This document shows positions 32,206 to 43,424 of a DNA stretch of 64,000 nt, in pieces; the first letter of the stretch is position 1, and each line of letters begins with the position of its first letter. The translations under genes and the position numbers were made by a program. Source of the DNA: Dugong dugon (Eukaryota > Chordata > Mammalia > Sirenia > Dugongidae); assembly GCA_030035585.1 (NCBI GenBank), contig CM057460.1:219749711-219813710 (forward strand), given 5' to 3'. Below the pieces are notes generated by a model that was not told the origin of the DNA, made no database searches, and worked only from the letters and a program-made list of their open reading frames with translations.

Positions 32206-32849
32206 ACCCTTGAAAGGTAGCAACTAAAAGAGTTCCAGCTACCCTCAAACATACCAGTCTATGCTAAGAACCACAATGTCTATAGGAAATAAGCCTTCAT
32301 CGATAAGTCAGTGGCTTGGTATTTAGCATAATGTGTGTTGAAGATGAGTTCTCACTGGTGAAATCAAATTGGATTATATAAACTATTTTAGAAACTTTGT
32401 CCTCCCTTGCATGAAGGTGTATAAGAATCTAGCAAGCCCTGCAACCTGTAACCTCAGGGATAACACCCGGGGCTTGGTCCTGTTAACAACCGTTGGACTG
32501 GAGAAGGCTGTTTGCCTGAAGTTGCTTCCCAGGGCAACAAAATCACAGTTCTGGAATGTTGTCACAACTGCCTTAAGGGGACCTTTTATGCAAGGTAGAG
32601 TCAGAGGACCTAAAGAAAGAGAGCTGGCAGTTTGTTGCATTTATAGAACAAGGACTGTGTCCTGTTTGAGGGATGTTTGTGTTTGTGGCAGAATTTTGCC
32701 CAGGACTTCCTTTCATTATTACCTGGTGGGGAAGCTGTGGCTATGAGACTCAACGGACCTCTCTACCATTAGCAGCTTCATTATCCACGGAATGAACTAA
32801 GATTACCGACAGCCAAAGTCAATTCTTCTAGCATACAAGCCACCCATCA
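32206..32849. other. No feature recognised; longest frame 125 codons
   Basis: A plus frame at 32369-32746 (125 codons) overlaps an 85-codon minus frame. Neither shows a domain or splice-bounded context. Chance frames or an old LTR element are both possible. Confidence 0.35.
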
Positions 32850-33365
32850 TTGACTCCCCGTCAACACGATTGTTCTCCTAGTTATACTCCTGTCCCCACC
32901 TGCCATCTCTACTTCAACAGACACTAAAGGAGCAACTACCTGATGGGGCATCTCTCCTGGGAAGGCCCATGATGACAGCTGGACCATAAAAAAGCACCCC
33001 ACCAACCCCCAGTTGTCCCAGGAAATAGCTGGGAGCAGAAACACTCTGCCCCTAACAATGAACAATCCTTTTTTGACACCATTCCCAAAGTGCTCACTTA
33101 CCCTCTTGCAGCCAAGCAAGAGCCATGAAGTGTATCCGAAGACCAATCAGAAAGTCACCCCACTAGCAAAGCTGCCCCTTTAGTAGAGAGCTTGCCAAAT
33201 GCTCCCGGGATCTGCAGGTCCTCTTTTATTCTATAAAATGACTTACCTTTCTGCCTCTTTGAGTCCCGCTGACATGAAAGTGGGGGCCAATGGGTGCCCT
33301 TGCTTCAAGATTATGAATAAACGGCCTTTGTTTACTTTTTCTCTGGCTTAGTTTTGTCTTTGCCA
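32850..33365 (+). repeat. Possible class I (ERV1-like) LTR
   Basis: LTR-like signals are in the correct order on the plus strand: a CCAAT block (gaccaatcag, about 33143), a TATA-like ttctataaaatga (about 33230), and gaataaac (about 33316) followed by a T-rich end. Boundaries and target duplication were not found, and family is a guess. Confidence 0.35.
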
Positions 33366-36300
33366 AGAGCAAGGGCAGAGCAGGAAGTTGAGACTAAACT
33401 GAGTGGAAAGACAGAGGTGAAGGGAGCTGCTGGCAACGGCAGAGGAGTGGTGGCAAGGTGTGCCCAGGGATCATTCCAGGGTGGGGCAGCAGTTGGGAGC
33501 CAGGAACAATGGGGAAAGTCCACAGAACCCTCTGGGGGTTGTTTCCTCTGTCTAACAGGGAAGCAGTGAACAACTGTCAGTTGAGCAGCATAATCAGATT
33601 TGCATTTTATACAACTACTCCAGCAGAGTTTTACCTAGATGTTAGTTTGTAGTTATCTCTCACCTGCTGGGCTGTTGGAGTAAATGTGCCTCCTCTACTC
33701 TTAGGAGAGGCAATGGCTGCACATCGGCCTTCTTTGGGGTTCCCTGTAATGCCCACCCCACGCCAATGAATCCACTGCTGGGCCTTCTGGGTGGAAGAAG
33801 GCTTTTCTCTTGGCCTCTCCCAGGAGGTTGTACACATCCCAGGATGGCAAGAAAAGGCAGGATGTGGGCAGTGCCCCATTAGGTGGAGCTGGAAGAAGGA
33901 ACAGACCCTCTACACTGACCCTAGAAAGAAACAATCAAGCGAGAGAGAAAGAAAATGTGGGATAGCATATAAAACTGTGGTATGGGCTGCAAAGGCTATA
34001 AAACTCATGAGAAATGAGGAACTCGTTCCACCACCTTTGAGCATACTCTGCGGGCTCTGCCCTGTGCCAGATATTGGAGTCACCGGTGTGAAGCAACTCG
34101 GTTCCTGTCCTCAGCTGCGCTCTGCAGGAGACAGGCCATCTTCTCTCTGCCGCACCTAACGTCATAAAAAATGCACTAATGAACAATGTGCTATTCCTGA
34201 GGTGACCACCACCCTCCTTGTGCTAACATGGCTCTCTTCAATGACTTCCTTTGAGTGTGCCATCTGTTTTCTGGGAATGCGACTCCTCCAGGAAGGCGAC
34301 ATAAGATTGAAGAGACAATACGAGAATGTCAGCAATGGAGCATATTCTACGAACAATGTGGGAACACTAGAGATTTGCAGAATGTAATGAGAGAGGTGCT
34401 TTGAGCAGCAAATTGGGCAGCAGGTGCGAGATGGGTTGGAGAGGTCAGATCCCAAAGTGGGGAGCTGGTTAGGAATCAACAGTAATAACTTTGATGTGAG
34501 GAGATAGTGGGACTGGAGAGAACAAGGAAAGAAGTGATGTCCTGAAGGTAGAAATGACAGAACTTAGTTAACTGGTACGTGAATAAGGAAAAAGTCGAGT
34601 CAAAAAAGGGTTCTGAGGTATGAGTCTATTGTTTTCTAGAATTATTGAGTCTTACTGAGTTTTCCCTCCCAGACTTAACTTCCTTGAACCTTCTCAATGC
34701 TACACGAAGATTGTTCTCTAATATCTTTCCTCTCCTTTCAACTGTACACTGAAGCCCTTCTAATTAATGATACTACTTTAAACCCATTAACCTCAGCTAT
34801 TTTCGATCTTTAAAGTTGTAAAACAAAACTAAATATTTCCTATCTTTACTTGCTAATGTCCAGTTCTTTCTCAAAATCCTGTAGGACTAGGAGCACTTAG
34901 TTCTAAAAGCAAAGATTAAAAGTTTGTCAATGAAAACCAGCTGATTTTCTTCCTAAAAACATAGAGCTCCTCAGGAATCACTTTATCCCAATCCCAACAC
35001 CCCCACTATGTCTGATAATAGTTGTTACCTGTGAAAAACGCTGAGCTTCCAAGGCAAACAAATTGTTCATCATTGTAAGGCAATGGGATGCAGGGGGATG
35101 GGGGCTGGATTTAAAGCATAGGGGATTAATGACAGTACATGAATCCTAAACATTTGTTAGAAAATTTCACCAGTATCTGAGACCACAGGGAGGTAAAACA
35201 AAGTAATCTCAAGCCTTTTTTGTTTTTTTAATTTGTATTTTGAATAGTTGATACATTTACTTGGTTCAGAAGCCAAAATGACACAAAAAGGTGTACACTG
35301 AAAATTCTCTTTCCTCATCCTTTCCCCATCCATCGCACTACGTTACTGGCAAATCCCAGCAGATCTCAAATTGTGCTCTCGAATCTCTTTACAATCTAAA
35401 AATTAATGAGAACTCCCCGAAGGGCTTATTTTTACATGGGTTATGTCTATTGATATTTACTATATTAAAAATTAAAACATAAATTTGGCAATGATATACT
35501 TATTTATAAGTAACAATAATAAACATTACATGTTAACATAAATAACATTTTTATGAAAAATATCTTTTCAAAACATTCAGTTGTTTCCCCTGAAGCTATA
35601 TGTTCATTTAATTCATTTTAGGGAAAATCTCTGCCAAATATCTATTTTCGAACAGTCATGCTGTCTTCTTTAGCCGTACTTTCAAATGAAAATGGTATTC
35701 CATGAGAAAAACTAAACAAAAAGAGCTAGTTCAGCTGGCAACTCAAACAACACGCAAGTGCTTTTCCTCCCAGCAACCATCATCACGCTCCAGTGGGCCA
35801 CTGCAGAAGTGCTTTCTGTGTACTTCTCGTTTGTCACACAGAATCTTAAAAGAAATATATGAGAGGGTCCAGATTTCATAAAGGTAATAATTTCTACTGT
35901 TTCATCAGGGACTCTTACGCAACACTATTTATTTATTGTTTTTAGCTGTACGTGTTCAGCAGTGGAAAATACAGTGACACAAAGCCATTTCAGTGCCTCT
36001 ATCTCGATTCCTGCTAAGGCGCCAGCAGTCTTACCCACCGCTGCTTTTACATCATCAGTGCAAATTTCAACAGAGTGAAAAAGGCAAACTCCATCTTAGT
36101 GTTATTATGAGAACAGTTTTATCTTGTGGAACCCCAGGGATCTATAGATCATCCTTCAGAACCACTGTGGGTGGTCATGTACATCATCATTTAAACAGGT
36201 ATTCCATGATCGCTGAGTCTCTTCATGGCTGACATTCCAGAACTTGACGTCTGTGATCTATGATGGAAATGTCCTTGGATGGAAAATTCAGAAACTCCTT

Positions 36301-36648
36301 TGTGAGCTCCATGCCATAAAACGTATTGTCTTAGTTACTGTGAAAAATTAAGAGAAACTGGCAGGTAAATTCTCTTCCCTAGCAAAGAGTCTGATCTTAG
36401 AGTGAAGGAGTTAAAAAGTTACATAGAGAAGCGAGATGCAGAACGAATGGTAATTAAGAGGATGGAAAATATTTTCATTCAAAAAATAGTACATACACAC
36501 TAACAAATCATGATTGGTCAGACAGGAAATTAAAAGGATACATAATTTTGTCAGCACAGCAGAACTGACTCTCTCCGCTCTTTCAGAAGCAGCTATTCTG
36601 CCATAGAACAATCTCCTGCCTCCAAATCTCCATTGTCTTGTCACATGG
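33366..36648. other. Sparse region; L2-like and old LINE fragments
   Basis: An L2-like piece lies at about 34045-34120 (tgccctgtgccagatattgg). An old LINE or LTR tail may lie at about 35215-35340 (acatttacttggttcagaag). The longest frame (122 codons, 33791-34159) shows no family features. No exon is supported. Confidence 0.35.
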
Positions 36649-37164
36649 TGTCATGGGTTGAATTATGTCCCCCCAAAAATACGTGTATCAATTTGGCTAG
36701 GCCATGATTCCCAGTATCATGTGCTTGTCCTCCATTTTGTGATTGTAATTTTACATTAAAGAGGATCAGGGTGGAATTGTAACACCACCCTTACCCAGGT
36801 CACATCCCTGATCCAATGGAAAGGGAGTTTCCCTGGGGTGTGGCCTGCACCACCTTTTATCTCTCAAGAGATAAAAGGGAAGGGAAGCAAGTAGAGAGTT
36901 GGGGACCTCGTATGAACAAGAAAGAAGCACCGAGAGCAGAGTGCATCCTTTGGACCTGAGGTTTATGTGCAGAGAAGCTCCTAGTCTGGGGGACGACGGA
37001 TGACGGCGAGGACCTTCCTCCAGAGCAGACAGAAAGCGTTCCCCTGAAGCTGACGCCCTGAATTTGGACTCTTAGCCTACTAGACAGTGAGATAATAAAT
37101 TTCTCTTTGTTATAGCTATCCACTTGTGGTGTTTCTGTTAGAGCAGCACCGGATGACTAAGACA
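36649..37164 (+). repeat. Solo MaLR-type LTR with perfect target duplication
   Basis: 516 bp, tgtcatgggttgaattatgt to gatgactaagaca, flanked by CATGG on both sides (36644-36648 and 37165-37169). It is the same family as the provirus LTRs at 4541/6186. Confidence 0.92.
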
Positions 37165-37955
37165 CATGGAGATTGCCTTCAACCTGCTACTTCCTCTATT
37201 TGTGGGGAAACTTTCTCCCCACACATTTCATCACACACAGCTGCCCCTCAATCCCAAGAGAGGACAGGCACCAAAAGTCTCCTACCAGTGAGCAAAACCC
37301 ATATCCAAATATCAGCACAGGTAAGTTCATTCTTGAGGTAGCCATTATCAATTGCTGTTATTATCATTTCTTGTTGGCTGACATAGCCCCCGGGTTGTGG
37401 GCTTTTTCTGGTCCTCCATTTCCCTGCAGGAGGCATGACAGAACATTCTGACTTCTAGTGGGACACTCAGGTGAAAGGCAGGTGATATCCCCCTCCAAGT
37501 GAGGAGCTAATTTCCTCTCCCTGTTATTTTTCTCCGTGGTGACTACAGGGCTTCCTCTGATCTCTTATCACTTGCTAACAGTCCTTTGAAACTGGGAGGA
37601 TGCTGCAGACCAGGTGTGTGTAGGGAAGCACTTTGAGTTGTTTTTCTAATAGAAATACAGCAAAACCTCATGACTTCTGCCCCTTGTGTTCAAGCTTAAT
37701 TGGCCTGGCTGAGGCAGATCCTGTGCCTCGCCATGAGCAACACTTAAGAGGCCCAGAAGCATGGCTGTCAGCATCCTACCTTCTTGTTCTGTGCCTCTGT
37801 TCTCTTTCATCACACCCCCACCCCACCTCAGGCACCTACCTTTTCCACCTTCCTCCCTTCTCCACCTTCCTCTCTTTCTCAGAGAAGGAACTGAATTTCA
37901 TTTTGAGCTTGAGAAGACTGCTTTTCCTATTTTGCAACATGAGTCATTAGTGGGT
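37165..37955. other. No feature recognised
   Basis: Unique sequence with a pyrimidine-rich stretch near 37780-37880. The 105-codon frame at 37633-37950 is low-complexity and not gene-like. Confidence 0.35.
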
Positions 37956-38332
37956 CTCATGGATTGAACTGTGTCTTCCAAAACGATATATTGAAGTCCT
38001 GACTCCTGGACCTGAGAATGTGACCCTGTTTGGGACAGGGTGTTTCTTTTGTGTTATAAGTGGATTCTTGCCAGAGTAGGGTGCATCCTAAACTTAACCC
38101 CTCTGAGTGGTGTTTTATAGAGGAGAGCACAGACACAGAGACACACGCAGAGTGAAGTGGTTATGTGACCAGGGAGGTGTATCTGCAATGGTTGGTCAGC
38201 AGCTACTAGAAGCTGAAAGAGACAAAGAATTTGGACTTGTAGTCTCTTCAGTTGCGAGGAAACACATTTCTACTGTGTAAAGCCACCCACCTGTGGTATT
38301 TTTTGTTACCGTTGCACTAGGAAACTAGGACA
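37956..38332 (+). repeat. Older MaLR LTR (MLT1/MST-like)
   Basis: It starts tctcatggattgaactgtgt, contains 'gaatgtgaccctgtttggga' and ends 'cacccacctgtggtatttt' ... gaaactaggaca. Flanks GTGGG and GTGGA match at four of five bases. It is distinct from the shared 0.5-kb family. Confidence 0.75.
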
Positions 38333-38365
38333 GTGGATCATGAGGTCAACTTAATAAGACCAGCT

Positions 38366-38734
38366 GAAACTCTAAGTCACAAAAAAAGACCAGACTTACT
38401 GGCCTGACAGAGACTGGAGAAACTCTGAGAGTATGGCCTCCAGACAGCCTTTTAGCTCAGTAATGCGGTCACCTCTGAGGTTCACCCTGCAGCCAAAGAT
38501 TAGACAGACCCATAAAACAAAACAAGACTAAATGGACACACCAGCCCAAGGACAGGGACTAGAAGGCAGGAAGGGACAGGAAAGCTCGTAATGAGGGACC
38601 CAAGATCGACAAGGGAGAGTGTTGACATGCCATGGAGTTGTTAACCAAAGTCATAAAACAATATGTGTACTAACCGTTTAAAGAAAAGCTAATTTGTTCT
38701 GTAGACCTTCATCTATAGTACAATAAAATGAATA
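38366..38734 (+). mobile_element. Truncated L1 3' end with target duplication
   Basis: This is the 3' UTR of the same L1 family as 57775-58150, cut short at its 5' end. It is flanked by aataagaccagct (38353-38365) and aataaggccagct (38735-38747), a 13-bp target duplication with one mismatch. Confidence 0.88.
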
Positions 38735-38894
38735 AATAAGGCCAGCTACTTAAAAACAAATAGAATTAAATAGAATTAAAAATATTAGAGAACATGGTGC
38801 ATAATCAAGGTGAGTATTGTTTTGTGGACCGTATGTGTGTGTCGAGTCATGATATAAAATGGATTTCCTGTGACTCAGGGGTGTGATAGTCACT

Positions 38895-38995
38895 GACTTG
38901 GAGGCAAGCCATTTGACTTTGATGAAGTTTCTTAAACACTCTGAGCTTCCATTTCTTCTAATGTGAGATAAGGAAGATAATAAGGACTCACCTGT
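38895..38995 (+). repeat. MIR SINE fragment
   Basis: 'actctgagcttccatttctt' plus 'gagataaggaagataataag' fits the MIR core. Confidence 0.6.
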
Positions 38996-39000
38996 TAAAC

Positions 39001-39153
39001 CCATTGTAGTCAAGTTGATTTGGCATCATACCCACCCTATAGGACAGAGTAGATCTGCCCCATAGGATGTCCAAGGAGCACCTGGTGGATTCAAACCGCC
39101 GACTTTTTGGTTAGCAGCTATAGCTCTTAACCACTAGGCCACCAGGGTTTTCA
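39001..39153 (-). repeat. AfroSINE (antisense, internally shortened)
   Basis: Tail tgtagtcaagttgatttggc, body cctataggacagagtagatc, head ttcaaaccgccgactttttg and aaccactaggccaccagggt. The middle is shorter than in other copies. Confidence 0.85.
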
Positions 39154-39880
39154 TAAGGTATCACAGGAGGGTAAAATAAAACAATGTATAGGAAAGTAAT
39201 TTGTAAAATGGGAAGAGCCGTTCAAATGTCAATAGTTATTATTTTAAATCAATGCCTTTGCAGATTTTGATCTTGATTCTAAAATTATCAGCTTCCTTCT
39301 GTGTGGAAGGAATTGCAATATCATTAGGAGAAACCTGGGGCCACTGACAGGTGGCTGCTTCATCCACAACAATGCAAGGGCTTTGGATAAGTTTACAGTT
39401 AAAAAATTTAGGGATGTCTGTGGAATCTGCTTATGAAAGCAGAATGTTACCTGAAACCCTAGAAACAAATCTCACAATTGTCATTTGTGTATAAATGCCA
39501 TGCTAGTTACAGATGACTCTTGCCCAGATCATAGCGCAGATCTGTCCACATGCCTCCGTAGCAATATTCTGTTAACCACTGTACTTCTAGGTGCTAGATA
39601 AGTGCAAAACCAGGGAAAGGCAATGTCTTCAGACATAATACTTCACACTGAACTTTCTCCAGATTCCTGAGCTCAGGACAACTTACCACAGAGTCACTCC
39701 AACTTTTTATAATTCCTTTTTTACCAAGAGACTAAGGGGCAAGACAGCGAGTCAGGGCAAACCCTCCTGACCCTTACTGTGAGGGATGGATTTACCTGCC
39801 TACCTCTGCTTCCCTCTCAGCATGAACCACTGCATCCAGCTTCCATGCCTCCTGCTCCCAGATTTAATCTACTCACTTGG
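39154..39880. other. No feature recognised
   Basis: Unique sequence; short minus-strand frames only. Confidence 0.35.
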
Positions 39881-40404
39881 TGTCATGGAATGAATTGTGT
39901 CCCCCAAAAATGTGTGTATCAGTTTGGCTAAGCCATGATTCCCAGTATTGTGTGATTGTCTGTCATTTTGTCATCTGATGTGATTTTCCAGTATATTGTA
40001 AATCCTGCTTCTGTGATGTTAATGAAGGGGAATGGGCTGCAGTTGTGTTGATAAGGCAGGACTCTATCTACAAGATTGGATGTTGTCTTGAGCCGGTTTC
40101 TTTTGGGATATAGAAGAGAGAAGCGAGCAGAGAGACAGGGGGACCTCTTACCACCAAGAAAGCAGCACTGGGAGCAGAGCGAGCCCTTTGGACTCTGGGT
40201 TCCTGCATGGAGAAGCTTCTAGTCCAGGGGAAGATTGATGAGAAGGACCTTCCTCCAGAGCCAACAGAGAGAAAAAGGCTTCCCCTGGAGCTGATGCCCT
40301 GAATTTGGACTTTTAGCCTACTTTACTGTGAGGAGATAAATTTCTCTTTGTTAAAGCCATCCACTTGTGGTATTTCTGTTATACAGCACTAGATAACTAA
40401 GACA
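39881..40404 (+). repeat. Solo MaLR-type LTR with perfect target duplication
   Basis: 524 bp, tgtcatggaatgaattgtgt to gataactaagaca, flanked by CTTGG on both sides (39876-39880 and 40405-40409). Confidence 0.92.
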
Positions 40405-40550
40405 CTTGGCCAAGATCACCACTACCTTTCTAATAGAAGAGTCCACTAGTCACTTGTCAGGGGAAATCTTTGGGTCAGAAAAAATTAACATAGGAATGAT
40501 GGGATGCTGTAATGGCCTTGTTACAGCCCCAGGATTTATACTCCACCACC

Positions 40551-40915
40551 TGTCTGTCAGTCTGTTGTACTGTGTGCCTATGATGCTGGAAGCTATATCA
40601 CCAGTATTTCAACCACCAGGGTTAACATGGTGGACAGGTTTCAGTGGCATCTCCAGACTAAAACAGCTGAGGAAAAGAGACATAGCAATCTACTTCCAAA
40701 AATTAGCCAAAGAAAACCTTATGGAGCACAACAGAATACTGTCAGACATAGTGCTGGAAGATGAGCCCACCTGGGTTGGAAGATACTCAGATACACAGTG
40801 GCCTCAACAATGTCCTCAAACATACCAATGATCGAGAAGCTGGCAGAGGGTGGGCAACATTTTGTTCTGTTGTACCTGGGCTTGCCAGGAGTCCAAATTG
40901 ACAATTAACAACAAC
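40551..40915 (+). mobile_element. RTE internal-deletion derivative
   Basis: RTE 5' leader sequence (ctgtctgtcagtctgttgta, tgatgctggaagctatatc) joins, near 40795, the far 3' part (cagtggcctcaacaatgtc, cattttgttctgttgtacct) and a short AAC tail. Endonuclease and RT are absent. A 141-codon frame at 40406-40831 runs through it by chance. Confidence 0.75.
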
Positions 40916-41757
40916 ACAGCTCCTGGCTCCCAGGGGCCCCAGTTCCTTGCACAGTGCATAGGAAGTAGGAGGAGAGCCACAGACTGAGTAAATAATCTGA
41001 AATGAATAATGTGGAGAGTCTACAAGCACAAGACAGAGGACACTCTCACCTCGTGTCACTAAGCTCTACCATTGTGCTCGTTCTTTCCTCTCAAGGTTTA
41101 ATCATCTCTGCGACTATGATGGCCCGATGGGATGTTCAAGCTCTCTAGTAGAAAATATCCAAATGTGAGGATCCTGGTGGGCTGTCGATTCCTTCCTCCC
41201 CTGCTCCAGTAACAATACATGGTAACGATGAGCAGTGTAAATAATATTGATTTTTCTGTTAAAAGGCAGCCATTTCCTACCAGAATTTCTGCTTTAAGTA
41301 TTATTGCAAAACAAAATATTAAAAACAATGTTTAAAATAGCCTATCTCAAGCACCTGGCACCTTCTGGTCAACCTTATGTTTCCCTCCCTTCACAATCAA
41401 ACTTTCTGAATGCATAGCCTGTTCTCGCCACCTGTCCTGCTTCATCCATCAGTTAATTAATCCTTAAGCTATCCCTGTCAGACTTCCCTCCCACTGCTTA
41501 TCTAAAATCCCTGTGTTTTTTCCTCATAATCTTTCCCACTAGATGTTTACTTTTGTTTGGAGAAAACTCAACAAGCAGGGACCGTTTCAAAGAGTAAACA
41601 ACTGGTTCAAGTCCTGAAGAGAATGGGGCGTCTCCTTCCATTCAACTGTGTTCCATCCCTTCCCTTGATATTATTGCCTGGTCTCAAGAGCTTTCTTCAC
41701 TTCTCCAGCCACCTTTAGGGGAATTAAGACTTTCCAGTGGAGCTACGGAAGCTACAG
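40916..41757. other. No feature recognised
   Basis: Unique AT-rich sequence; no supported gene. Confidence 0.35.
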
Positions 41758-41968
41758 GAATCCCGGTGGGGCAGGGGTTGGTCCTCGGTTGCTAACCGAA
41801 AGGTCAGCAGTTCCATCCCACCAGCCACTCTGTGGGAGAACAGTGTGACAATCTAGTTCCTTAAAAGATGTACAGCCTTGGAAACCTTATGGGGCAGTTG
41901 TACTCTGTCCTTCAGTGTCACTATGCCTGAGAATCAATCCAATGGCAGTGGGTATGGTTTGGTTTGGT
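41758..41968 (+). repeat. AfroSINE (sense)
   Basis: Head aatcccggtggggcaggggt, gctaaccgaaaggtcagcag, body acagccttggaaaccttatg, tail tcactatgcctgagaatcaa. A GGTTT microsatellite follows. Confidence 0.9.
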
Positions 41969-42006
41969 TTTTGGGTGGAAGCTACCTTCCCTGAGACCAA
42001 ATACCC

Positions 42007-42079
42007 TCCTAATTGGAACTGCCAACCTTTTGGTTAGCAGCCTTTTGGTTAACCACTCACTACACCATCAGGGTTTCTG
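42007..42079 (-). repeat. AfroSINE head fragment (antisense)
   Basis: 'aactgccaaccttttggtta' to 'actacaccatcagggtttct'. The 'agccttttggtta' block is duplicated. Only the tRNA-derived head is present. Confidence 0.8.
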
Positions 42080-43420
42080 AAACCAAATCAGCTTGGTCTA
42101 ATTAGGTAAGTTTGAAAGCAAAGAAAAAGCTAAAATGCAAACATCGTCGTCTATACAAATGCAAATCACCTCCTTTGGTCTTTTGCTGTTTCTCACTTTA
42201 AAACAGAAACAATAGTTTAATGGAGGAAGCAGGAAATGGGGGAGTGAAATCACACTTAAAAAAGTCAATGACCCCACCAGTTCTGAATGAGTCACATACT
42301 GGGAGTGTGGCTAAGATTTTGTCCGAGGAGGTGTTAACAGAGGCAAGACCCAAATGCGCAGGAAATTCCTCCTCAGATATTCTGAGGTCTTCTGGAATCT
42401 GCTTCCAGCTTCTCTCACGTTCACTTCACTCCAGGTCTGGTTGAAAGCACATAGCTTTTCCTTTGGCCAGAAACCCATAGGTTGTAATGTGAGATGATTC
42501 ATAGTTAAAATGTGACATTTTCAAAAGCTCATTAAAGTTGTTAAATATTAATAGGGTTGTTGGAGAGTCTCACTGTTCTATTCGAAGGCATCTTTTCATT
42601 TTGTCACAGGCTTGAAGTACTGATTGTTTTAGAATGGTCTGGGGCAGTTTCCCAAAAAAAAACCCAGACTGGAAATTTGCCCTGAGGATTCTATTAGAAT
42701 AGACATTCTGTTTGAATCATACAAGGAAACAAAACAATGTATTAGTTGTAGGTAAAAACATCACGAAGTTTATAAAGCAAAAAGAGAGGTTTTATTTGGC
42801 ATATATTGCCCGAGTCGAAGAATTACAGAATAGGCAACAATGGGAAAATAGACAAGCATGCTGCCACAACCATGTCTGCCCAAGTCCAAGGCACGATATA
42901 CAAATGGGCAAAACCATTGAAAGCTTCACCTTTTCACAGACTGGCTAGAACTGTGATACTACATTTTGAATTGTCTTTCTTAACAATCGTTGGTATGGGT
43001 TTCAGTAAGGACAGTCAGGAGGGTCTTCAGTGGTCCAACAAATCTTCTATTCACTAAAGGCTAATAAAAAAAAAAAAAAAAGATAAGAGTGGAAAGTACA
43101 TGGGTCATTGGTGCTGTGTTTTATGATTTGTTTAGGTGAAAGTTTCCCTAAAAGATGTTTTCCAAGATTGTCCTAGCCCAGTTGATGTGACCATGTGAGT
43201 CCTTGTGAGTCCAGCTCCAGCTGGGTCGTATTCTAGGACAGGGAATAATGTCTCCAATATTATCTCCTAACACAGTTGGATGAATAAGAATTTAAATTTA
43301 TATGAAAATAAGTAACTTATAAGCACCAGTGTCAAACCCTCCTCATTTTCATTTCTAAACCAGCATTGCTATTATTTTAACTATATGCACTTCTGAATAT
43401 TGATGTAATTGTGAATAGAT
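42080..43420. other. No feature recognised
   Basis: Unique sequence with an A run near 43065. Frames of 60-90 codons only. Confidence 0.35.
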
Positions 43421-43424
43421 TTAG

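Noticed and set aside
32369..32746. 125-codon plus frame as a gene
   Set aside because: No recognisable family, no splice sites noted, and an 85-codon antisense frame overlaps it.
33791..34159. 122-codon plus frame as a coding exon
   Set aside because: It overlaps an L2-like fragment and antisense frames, and has no conserved motif.
40406..40831. 141-codon plus frame as a protein gene
   Set aside because: It runs from the edge of an LTR target duplication through an RTE deletion derivative; its content is repeat sequence.
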